64,000 nucleotides of DNA from G963662655 sp963666875 (GTDB lineage: Bacteria; Cloacimonadota; Cloacimonadia; Cloacimonadales; JAIOQZ01). The stretch spans positions 124,001 to 188,000 of the forward strand of contig CAXXPU010000016.1 of NCBI GenBank assembly GCA_963666875.2, read 5' to 3'. Shown here piece after piece: positions 36,221 to 44,725 of this stretch (positions are counted from its first letter, which is position 1; every line of letters starts with the position of its first letter). The position numbers and the translations under genes were made by a program. The notes beneath the pieces were generated by a model that did no database searches, had not been told where the DNA came from, and saw nothing but the letters and a program-made list of their open reading frames with translations.

Positions 36221-39200
36221 ATGAATTATCTGTACAGGATAATCGCTCTGTTAATTGTAGGGGTTAACCTCTGGACTCAAGATTTGAGAATCAACGAAGT
36301 GATACCGTCGAATTCTTCGACAATCGAGGATATTCACGGCGAATTTCCGGACTGGGTGGAATTCTACAACAATTCCGAACAAACCATCAATCTCGAAGGT
36401 TATGGCTTTACAGACGATCCGGATGAACCGTATAAATGGGTTTTTCCGGATACGGATATCGAGCCGCACGAACACCTTCTTGTTTTTGCGTCCGGCAACG
36501 AATGCCATATCAATGGCGGTCACTGGGAAACTTGCGTTGACTGGGGCGATACGTGGAAGTACAAGATTATGGACAGCGAGCCATCGGAGCAGTGGAAACT
36601 GGCAGGTTATGATGATTCCAGTTGGTCTGAGGGCCCGAGTGGTATCGGATATGGTGATGACGACGACGCGACGATCGTTCCGCAGACGATTTCTGTTCAC
36701 ATGCGCAAGACGTTCAATGTGGAAAATGCCAGCGACATCATGCAGGCGTTTCTGCATATCGACTACGATGATGCTTTTGCAGCCTATATCAATGGCGAGC
36801 CGATCACAATCACAATCTCCTTGGCACAGAATTCGATCAGCCTTCACAATATGTTCACGAGGCGCTGATATATCAGGGGGGATTGCCCGATGAGTTTGAG
36901 GTAGATCCGGCTTTGCTCCAGACGGGAGAGAATGTTTTGGCGATCCAGGTGCATAATTGCGATTGCACTTCAGCCGATATGACGATGATTCCCTTCCTTT
37001 CCGTCCTGACGCCTGAGCCACCGCTGAACCCGCACGGCCCGGCCGATATCCTTCCTCTCGTCTATCTGCATATGCTACAAACTTCAAGATCTGCGCCGAT
37101 GGTGAAACACTCCTTCTGAGTGAGCCCGATGGTTCGGTGGTTGATGAAGTGGTGCTGGGTTGTGTACCGCCCGATGTATCGTACGGAAGACAGCCGGACG
37201 GTGAGGAAGAGTGGTTTTATTTCGATGAGCCAACACCGGAAGCTTCAAATACGACACAAGGATTTCAGGGTATCACACATGAACCGGTGTTTTCGATACC
37301 GGGAGGCGTTTACAATGGAACGCAGCAGATCGTATTGACAACGGATTCACCAGCGGCAACGATCCATTTCACACTGGACGGTTCGGAACCGACCGATACG
37401 AGCATGGCATATAGTGGTCCGATCGAGATAACCGAAACGACAGTTATCCGCACGAAACATACGAGGATGGGTGCCTGGCGAGTTCGACAGAGACACGAAC
37501 CTATCTTCTGGACGTGCAGCACGAACTGCCTATTGTTTCCATCTCAACCAACCCGGAACATTTCTTCGATTGGGAGACCGGCATCTATGTCATGGGACCC
37601 GATGCGAACCCGGATTTTCCCCTATCAGGGTGCAAACTTCTGGCAAGACTGGGAGCGTCCGATCAACATCGAGCTGTTCGAGCCGGACGGCGAGACGGCG
37701 TTCGATGTGCAGGCGGGAGTGAAGATATTCGGTAATTATTCGAGGGCATTCGATCTGAAATCTCTCGCAATTTTGCTCGGGGTTGTTACGGATGCAGTGA
37801 GATCGAATATCCGATTTTCTCCAGTAAACCGATTCAGGAATTCGAGTCGTTCATCCTCAGAAATTCGGGTCATGACTTGTATCGATCCATGATGCGGGAT
37901 GCCCTGATGACGGGATTGGTCACCGATCTGGATCTCGACCTTCAAGCCTATCGCCCATCCGTAGTGTATATAAACGGTGAGTACTGGGGTATTCACAACA
38001 TCCGTGAAAAAATTAACGAGCATTTTCTGGAGTCGAACTGCGGGATCGATGCAGACCACATCGACATACTGGAATGCAATGCGAGTGTTGTCGAAGGAAG
38101 CGATGAACATTATCTCGCGATGATCGATTACATCGAAACGCACGACATGAGCGATACTGGCAATTACACTTACATCGGAAACACAAATGGAAATCCGAAT
38201 TTCATCACATACGAGATCGCGGAGATTTTTTTCAATAACACGGATTGGCCAAGGAACAACATTAAATTCTGGAGACCGCAAACAGCGGATGGAAAGTGGC
38301 GATGGATTCTGTACGACACAGATTTCGGATTCGGTTATTACTTCATGGAAGAAGAGTATTATGCTGAAAATACGCTTGAATGGGCTACTGATCCGAACAG
38401 CACTGAGATCGGCAATCCCCCGTGGTCAACATTCCTGCTACGCAGTCTGCTCGAAAATCAGTCGTTTCGCTACGATTTCATCAATCGATTCTGCGACCTG
38501 CCTGAACACGAATTTCCTGCCAGAGACGATCCTTCCGCAGATCGCAGCAAAGGCGGCGGCAATCGAATCGGAGATTCCCGCGCACATTGACAGATGGAAC
38601 ACCATCGTGAACTGGAATTACCATATCAACGTATTGAATACTTTCGCAACCCATCGTAGCGACTGTGTGAAGCAGCACATTCAGGACTACTTCAACCTGG
38701 GCGCCATTCATGAACTTACCCTGGACGTCGAACCTGCAGGATGCGGTACGATTCAGGTCAACACTATCGAGATCGATGACTTCTCATGGCAGGGCGAATA
38801 TTTCGAAGGCATTCCGATTACATTGACTGCGATTCCCGCGCCGGATATCAATTCAGCGAATGGCAGGGGACACGCTGCATGGAGCCTGAAATCACCCTAA
38901 CGTTGACTGGTGACTGCGAAGCGATTGCCGTGTTTGAGGAATCAGGTCCGGAACCGGGTCTGGTCTGCATCAACGAGATCAACTACAATTCCAGCGACAA
39001 TTTCAATCCGGAGGACTGGGTCGAACTTTTTAACGCGGGTCAAACTGCGATCGACATCTCGTCGTGGCAATTCAAGGACGAAGAGGATGATCATGTTTTC
39101 GTTATCGACGACGATACGATCTTGGGCGCGGGTGAATATTTGGTGATCTGCAACGACTCGGATCAGTTCGAGGAGTGCTTCTCCGAGGTGACTAACTATG

Positions 39201-39738
39201 TCGGCGACATGGACTTCGGTCTGAGCGGAAGCGGTGAATTGATACGGCTGTTCGACGCGGATGGCAACCTGATCGATTCCGTCGAGTACGACGATGGTGG
39301 CGACTGGCCCTCCGAACCGGACGGCGGTGGTCCCACGCTCGAATTGATCGAAGCCACGTACGATAACAGTCTGCCGTCAAGCTGGCGGCTTCTACCGGTC
39401 ACGGCACGCCCAGTGAACAAAACAGCACCGGCAGCGATGAACCGGGCGATGCGCCTCCGCTCGAATTCTCGATCCGCAACTACCCGAATCCCTTCAATCC
39501 ATCGACCACGTTCGCCTTTTCGCTTCCCGTTTCGAGCGATGTGGAGATCGCGATCTATAATCCCAAGGGGCAAAAAGTCGTGACGCTGGTGAAAGAAATG
39601 ATGGGAGCGGGAATGCACGAAATCGTCTGGGATGGCGTCGATTCATCGGGAAGACCGGTCGCTACCGGGGTTTACCTCTACCGGTTGCGCGCCGACGGCA
39701 GGGATGTCGAGATGCGGAAGTGCCTGCTGATGAAGTGA
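36221..39738 (+). pseudogene. CotH / lamin-tail surface protein with sorting module (frameshifted)
   Basis: It starts at the ATG at 36221 (GGGAGGG upstream, signal peptide). Read across frames it gives: lamin-tail domain (LRINEVIPSNSS); a galactose-binding-like domain; a chitobiase C-terminal-like domain (TIHFTLDGSEPTDT); a CotH domain (WERPINIELFEPDG, SFILRNSG, YWGIHNIREKINE, WRWILYDTDFGFG); an InlB-like repeat; a second lamin-tail domain (CINEINYNSSDNFNPEDWVEL); and the sorting module. CotH proteins are kinase-like and have been tied to spore-coat phosphorylation. Eight one-base indels break the frame, near 36820, 37055, 37455, 37620, 37772, 38497, 38843 and 39387. No in-frame nonsense mutation is needed to explain it, so sequence error is likely. 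Confidence 0.82.
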
Positions 39739-39889
39739 GTTCGGATTCGCGTTCAAACCGATTATTACCGGGCAGAATATCCTGTCCGGTTTTATTTTCC
39801 CTGAAACCTTTGATACTATCAAAGAAATGTGATTGCGAAAATCCAGTACCTGATTACTATATACATTATGAAAGTACTGGAGAAGCAAC

Positions 39890-40584
39890 ATGACGATGAA
39901 TAAAAATGAGTTCGAGATATCCGTCACGATGATGGCGCAATGGCAGGAGATCGTGGATCTTCTGGCAGGGGATTGCGAACATCCCGGCAGCGCTGATTAT
40001 GAGATATTCGGAGCCATACATCGAAGTTTTTGTTCGAAGTAACACAGAAGACAATCCATATCACGTTGGGGAGAAAGAGATATTTGAGAGCTCGGGACTA
40101 TATTGTGAGACCGTGATAAAGTCGAAAGACAAGCTTCTCGTACCGAACGCACTGACAAGCGAGCGCTGGCGTAACAATCCCGATATCAAACTCAACATGA
40201 TTTCCTATCTCGGATTTCCGATTAACCTTCCCGATAAGACCCCGTTCGGCACACTGTGCGTACTAGACCACGAGGAAAATCGTTACAATGATGTCATCGA
40301 GAGGTTGATGATGAAATTCCGGGATGTGCTTGAGTATGATCTCGAGATGCAATATATTAATCATGTACTTGGCGAAGACAATCGACGCCTGTCCGATTAC
40401 CTTGATGAACTGTAAAAAACTTCGTGGCATGGTTCAAATATGTTCCAGTTGCAAGGCGATAAAGGATGCTCAAGGAAACTGGAAGCCGATAGAACAATTC
40501 CTCATTGCTCATCCCCAAGCGAATTTTAGTCACGGAATATGTCCCGACTGCATAAAAAGGCTATATCCTGAACTTGATGATTAG
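39890..40584 (+). pseudogene. GAF-domain protein with C-terminal Cys-rich motif (frameshifted)
   Basis: It starts at the ATG at 39890 with GGAG upstream. The first 27 codons lead, after a one-base change in GGGG at 39968-39971, into a clear GAF domain: ANIPAALIMRYSEPYIEVFV, GLYCETVIKSKDKLLVPNAL, NPDIKLNMISYLGFPI and PFGTLCVLD. A second frame change near 40411-40415 joins a short coil to a tail with the pattern ICSSCKAIKDAQGNW, then HGICPDCIKRLYPEL. That tail is typical of the end of GAF/PAS sensory proteins. No kinase or cyclase domain is present, so it is a small sensor protein. It lies in the same error-prone stretch as the two genes before it. Confidence 0.72.
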
Positions 40585-40620
40585 CAGATAGGGCTTCCTT
40601 CCTGCCATTCGATAAATTCA

Positions 40621-40649
40621 TTGACAAATGCCGGCTGGAAATGTGATTT
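40621..40649 (+). promoter_or_regulatory. Candidate promoter of the FG-GAP gene
   Basis: TTGACA at 40621-40626 lies 47 bases before the start codon; the -10 region (TGATTTATT) is only a loose match. Confidence 0.35.
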
Positions 40650-40673
40650 ATTGAGGCAACCGAGGAGGTGCCT

Positions 40674-43115
40674 ATGCGCAAGTTCCTATACATTTTAACT
40701 CTGACTGTTGCGATTGCTTCACTTTCTGCCCAGCCATGGGAGCAAGACGACAGCGTTTTCAATCCAAGCGGCATACCCAGCGTTACCTTTTCCCAGCCGC
40801 GCTTCGCCGATCTGGACGACGACGGCGACTTCGACATGATCCTGGGCAGCACGACCAGTGCTCCACTCTATTTCGAGAACACGGGTACCGCCACGGCAGT
40901 GGCGTTCTCGCCCGGTGAGGATTTGTTCGCGGCAGTCTCCTCACTGGACGCGGAGATGGGCGTTTGCGTCGATATCGATAACGACAGCGATCTCGACCTG
41001 ATCACGGGCGGTTATACGGGATTGCATCTGTATCGCAATATCGGCTCGGTATCGCAAGCAGAGTTCTCTCACGAAGCCGGTTTCTTCAACGGGCTGAATG
41101 TGGGAAGCAATCCGGTACCGGATCTGGCGGACTGCGATGATGACGGCGATCCCGATCTGGTGGTGGGTTTGAGCGAGGACGGCAGCGTTCTACTCTATGA
41201 AAACACCGGTAACGCCCAGCAGGCGATCTTCAGTCAGTCAGATGTCGTGCTTATCGCCGATATCGGGCTGTATGCCTACCCGGTCTTCGCCGATTTCGAC
41301 GGCGACGGCGACGAGGATATCCTCTGCGGACGCGACAGCCACAACTTCGTCTATTTCGAGAATGCAGCCGGCGACTGGCAGCAGAACGATGCTTTATTCA
41401 CCGGTCTGGGCACCGATAGTTACTGGAACTCGCCCGACCTTGTCGATCTGGACGGCGACGATGTCTTCGACCTGATCTACGGCACCGCCTCGGGTCCGCT
41501 GGTCTATTACATAAACAATGGAAGCGGAATCAATCCTGACTGGGCGGAAAACACCGCACTCTTCGGTGGTGTGCTCGATGTGGGCGGCGCAAGCAATCAG
41601 GTGTTTTTCGATTTCGACGATGACGGCGATCTGGATATGATCAGCGGCAGCCAGCTCGGCTATATCAAATACTACGAGAACACCGGCAATGTGCAGTGCC
41701 CTGCCTGGCAGGAGGACAGCAGCTATTTTGCCAGCATCGATCACTCGATCTACTCTGCGGTTGCCATCGGCGATATCGACGATGACGGCGACTCAGACGC
41801 CATTGTGGGCGACCTGAGCGGCAACCTGTATTTCCATCGCAACGACGGTATGGGCTTCACCGAGGAGACGGGCTTTTTTACCGGATTCTCCGTTTCGGGT
41901 TGGTCTGCACCGCGGCTTCTGGACATGGATGACGACGGCGATCTCGATATCGCGGTAGGCGGCGACGACGGCGAGATGACATACCTCGAGAATCAGGGTA
42001 CTGCGAGCGCACCGGATTGGGTCGAGATCAACGGTTATTTTGGCACGATCGATGTTGGTTCGAACTGCGTGCCGTCGTTCGCGGACTTCGATGCCGACGG
42101 CGACTACGACTTTGCTGCTGGAGATCTATTCGGCGATGTGACCTATTTCGAGAATGGTATGGGCTGGGTGGAGAATCCCATGATGTTCAGCGCCATGACG
42201 ATGGACCAGAACGCTACGCCGGCGCTGGTCGATCTGGACGCGGACGGCGACTATGATCTGGTGGTCGGTTGCTACGACGGCACCTTCAGCTACTGGCGAA
42301 ACCTCATGTACAGTGGCGAAGTGCTCAATCCTCCGACAAATCTCAACGTGGAAATCGACGCCGATGTCGTCCTGACCTGGGAAGAACCGATCGACGGCAG
42401 CACGTCGCCGTTCATTGGGTATCGAGTCTATCTGGATGGGGAAGAGGTGGCGGAGACAACGGCACTTTCCTGGACGCTTACCGACATCGTTCCCGGACAG
42501 GCGTACACGGTCATGCTGACTGCCGTGTATCAGGCGGGTGAGTCGCTGCCGCTGACAATCGACTTCATCTACGCGCTCTACAATCCACCGGAGAATCTCA
42601 CCTACGATCTCTCCAACGAGGCGATCGACCTGTATTGGGACGCGCCGCAGGGCAGCACCTACGACGTCCAGGCGTACCGCGTATATGTCGATTATGAGCT
42701 TGTCGGGAGCACCACGGAACAGACCTGGGCTATCGAGAATCCGCAGCACGAGCACACCTATATGGTTGCCGTTACCGCGATGTATCCGGGCGATATCGAG
42801 TCCGACGCCGTTTCCGAGGAGATCTATTTCACCGGCTGCGAGGACGTTGTTCCCATGACGCGTGTGATCGGCAACTACCCGAATCCGTTCAATCCGACGA
42901 CGGCGATTCGGTTCGACCTCGCGAAGAAATCCACGGTTTCGCTGGTCATCTTCAACGCGAAGGGTCAAAAGGTCTCGACGCTGCTGGATGGTGTGCTATC
43001 TCCCGATCGTTATTCGATTCCGTGGGACGCGTCCGGTCAATCGAGTGGGATATATTTGTACCGGCTGAAGATTGACGGTAATACATATATTCGAAAAATG
43101 GTTTTGATGAAGTAG
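40674..43115 (+). CDS. FG-GAP/VCBS-repeat secreted protein with sorting module
   Basis: The protein is 813 aa from the ATG at 40674 with GAGGAGGT upstream. The signal peptide is about 1-19 (ends LSAQ). About ten repeats of roughly 50 residues each carry the calcium-loop pattern (F/L)xDxDxDGDxDxxxG, for example FADLDDDGDFDMILG, FADFDGDGDEDILCG and LVDLDADGDYDLVVG. These form an FG-GAP beta-propeller like that of integrin-alpha. Two fibronectin-like domains follow (about 560-730), then the FlgD-like sorting module (NYPNPFNPTT to KMVLMK). It is probably a calcium-binding surface or secreted adhesin-like protein. No enzyme motif is visible. Confidence 0.9.
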   Translation: MRKFLYILTLTVAIASLSAQPWEQDDSVFNPSGIPSVTFSQPRFADLDDDGDFDMILGSTTSAPLYFENTGTATAVAFSPGEDLFAAVSSLDAEMGVCVDIDNDSDLDLITGGYTGLHLYRNIGSVSQAEFSHEAGFFNGLNVGSNPVPDLADCDDDGDPDLVVGLSEDGSVLLYENTGNAQQAIFSQSDVVLIADIGLYAYPVFADFDGDGDEDILCGRDSHNFVYFENAAGDWQQNDALFTGLGTDSYWNSPDLVDLDGDDVFDLIYGTASGPLVYYINNGSGINPDWAENTALFGGVLDVGGASNQVFFDFDDDGDLDMISGSQLGYIKYYENTGNVQCPAWQEDSSYFASIDHSIYSAVAIGDIDDDGDSDAIVGDLSGNLYFHRNDGMGFTEETGFFTGFSVSGWSAPRLLDMDDDGDLDIAVGGDDGEMTYLENQGTASAPDWVEINGYFGTIDVGSNCVPSFADFDADGDYDFAAGDLFGDVTYFENGMGWVENPMMFSAMTMDQNATPALVDLDADGDYDLVVGCYDGTFSYWRNLMYSGEVLNPPTNLNVEIDADVVLTWEEPIDGSTSPFIGYRVYLDGEEVAETTALSWTLTDIVPGQAYTVMLTAVYQAGESLPLTIDFIYALYNPPENLTYDLSNEAIDLYWDAPQGSTYDVQAYRVYVDYELVGSTTEQTWAIENPQHEHTYMVAVTAMYPGDIESDAVSEEIYFTGCEDVVPMTRVIGNYPNPFNPTTAIRFDLAKKSTVSLVIFNAKGQKVSTLLDGVLSPDRYSIPWDASGQSSGIYLYRLKIDGNTYIRKMVLMK

Positions 43116-43134
43116 GGGGGGACTCACCCCAACA

Positions 43135-43157
43135 CCATCTCTTTGGCAAAGAGATGG
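43135..43157 (+). terminator. Hairpin after the FG-GAP gene
   Basis: CCATCTCTTTG and CAAAGAGATGG are exact reverse complements around one base, 19 bases past the stop. There is no T-run, so termination is uncertain. Confidence 0.4.
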
Positions 43158-43170
43158 GTTCTTATGGGTC

Positions 43171-43388
43171 TATAGCGCTCGACCTCCGGGCGAGCCTCTC
43201 TCAATGTAGCGTTCGACCTCCGGGTGAGCCTCTCTCAATGTAGCGTTCGACCTCTGTGATTTTCAGACGAAGTCTGACAAATCGAATCCCCATGGGGCGA
43301 ACTTCTTCATAAGAGATACAGACGTGGACGTCTGTGTAACCAGTGCGCTCGACCTCTGTGAATCCCCACAGGCGAGCTTCTCTTATAA
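43171..43388. repeat. Intergenic repeat family B array, left of serpin
   Basis: Units of about 34 bp (TATAGCGCTCGACCTCCGGG, then CGAGCCTCTCTCAA) occur at 43171-43204, 43205-43238 and partly from 43239. The core GCTCGACCTCCGGGCGAGC is a hairpin. From 43318 to about 43355 is a block, ACAGACGTGGACGTCTGTGT plus CGCTCGACCTC, that is repeated on the other side of the serpin gene. Confidence 0.7.
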
Positions 43389-43401
43389 CAAAGGAGCACA
43401 C

Positions 43402-44586
43402 ATGAAGATACCGATCATCGCGATGATATTGTTGAGCATTTCATTTCTGAGTGCGTCGTCACTCACTGCGTGGGCGGACAGCACCGACGCCTTTTCGTCC
43501 GACCTGTACGGCCAGCTCAGCGAGAAGGGCAAGAACCTGATCTATTCGCCCTACAGCATTTCGTCCGCACTTTCCATGACCTCGCTGGGCGCACTGGGCG
43601 TTACCAAGGACGAGATGCAAAGAGTGCTGCACTCGGGCGACGAGAACTACGATCAGCAGTTCGGGGTCGTTATCCGGTCGCTGGAATCGGTGGGAAAGTT
43701 CGGCAACGTGTCGCTCAACACCGCCAACTCAATCTGGGTGGAGAAGAACTACCGGCTGCGGCAGCGTTTCATCGATTTAAACCGCAAGTACTACAATACC
43801 GGGCTCTACTCGGTCGAATTCAGTAAAAACCCGGATAAGGTTCGCAAGGAGATTAACAAGTGGATCGAGGAGCAGACAAAGGACAAGATCAGGGATATGC
43901 TTGCGGAGAACGATCTGAGCAGGATCACGCGTCTCGTGCTGGCGAACGCGGTCTATTTCTACGGCCACTGGTTGCATGAATTCGATCCGAACAAGACCGA
44001 GGATCAGATGTTTTACCCCATCGACGGAGAAGCGGTCGAGACGCCGTTTATGTTCATCAAGGAGCGGTTCAGGATACACAAGGACAGGACCATGACCGCC
44101 CTCGATATGCCGTATCTGGGCGAGGATGTATCCATGATCATTATCCTGCCGAATGAGTCTGACGGACTGCCGAAGCTCGAAGATCGTCTCGAAGAACTGC
44201 GCGACTGGCTGCCGGTGAAGGATGTCGATCCCACGCGCGAGTTGGAGGTCTATATTCCGCGCTTCAAGTTCGAGGCGTCGTTCGATCTGCGGGATGCACT
44301 GGTCAAGATGGGGATGGTTGCCGCGTTCTCCGATCAGGCGGATTTCCGCGATATCGAGCCGGAGGGCGAGCTTTTCATCTCCAAGGTCAAGCACAAGGCG
44401 TTTATCGAAGTCAACGAAGCCGGTACCGAGGCTGCTGCTGCGACTGTGGTGGAAATGCGCATGAAAGGCGCAATGCCGCAAGAGACGCCGCAGTTCCGTG
44501 CAGATCATCCGTTTTTATTTGTGATCCGGCACAATATCACCGGCGCGATTCTGTTCGTCGGTAAAATCGAGAATCCGAGGGAATAA
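43402..44586 (+). CDS. Secreted serpin (serine protease inhibitor)
   Basis: The protein is 394 aa, the normal serpin length, from the ATG at 43402 with AAGGAG upstream. The signal peptide is about 1-24. Serpin landmarks: NLIYSPYSISSALSMTSLGA near 35-55, NANSIWVEK near 110, LVLANAVYFYGHW near 185, and the C-terminal HPFLFVIRHNITGAILFVGKI. The reactive-centre hinge EAGTEAAAAT (339-348) has the small-residue pattern of inhibitory serpins. Counting from P17 puts P1 at K355 and P1' at G356, predicting a trypsin-like target. It might protect the cell from its own or competitors' proteases. The gene is bracketed by family B repeats, compatible with acquisition or mobility. Confidence 0.93.
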   Translation: MKIPIIAMILLSISFLSASSLTAWADSTDAFSSDLYGQLSEKGKNLIYSPYSISSALSMTSLGALGVTKDEMQRVLHSGDENYDQQFGVVIRSLESVGKFGNVSLNTANSIWVEKNYRLRQRFIDLNRKYYNTGLYSVEFSKNPDKVRKEINKWIEEQTKDKIRDMLAENDLSRITRLVLANAVYFYGHWLHEFDPNKTEDQMFYPIDGEAVETPFMFIKERFRIHKDRTMTALDMPYLGEDVSMIIILPNESDGLPKLEDRLEELRDWLPVKDVDPTRELEVYIPRFKFEASFDLRDALVKMGMVAAFSDQADFRDIEPEGELFISKVKHKAFIEVNEAGTEAAAATVVEMRMKGAMPQETPQFRADHPFLFVIRHNITGAILFVGKIENPRE

Positions 44587-44713
44587 GACAGACGTGGACG
44601 TCTGTGTACCCAGGGGCGCTCGACCTCCGGGCGAGTCACTCCCTATGTAGCGCTCGACCTCCGGGCGAGCCTCTTCAGAAGAGATGCAGGCAGGGATGCC
44701 TGCGCTCCATAAA
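44587..44713. repeat. Intergenic repeat family B array, right of serpin
   Basis: The block at 44588-44630 repeats the one at 43318-43360 (ACAGACGTGGACGTCTGTGT, then CCAG and CGCTCGACCTC). A second unit, TGTAGCGCTCGACCTCCGGG, starts near 44645. A further palindrome, GCAGGCAGGGATGCCTGC, lies at about 44686-44704. Confidence 0.7.
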
Positions 44714-44725
44714 GATAGGAAAACC

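Noticed and set aside
34598..39400. Programmed ribosomal frameshifting in the M14 and CotH genes
   Set aside because: Too many sites, in both directions, without slippery heptamers or downstream structures; sequence error explains them better.
43171..43388. Possible CRISPR array
   Set aside because: Units are adjacent or irregularly spaced and the segments between do not form equal-length unique spacers; no cas genes are nearby.
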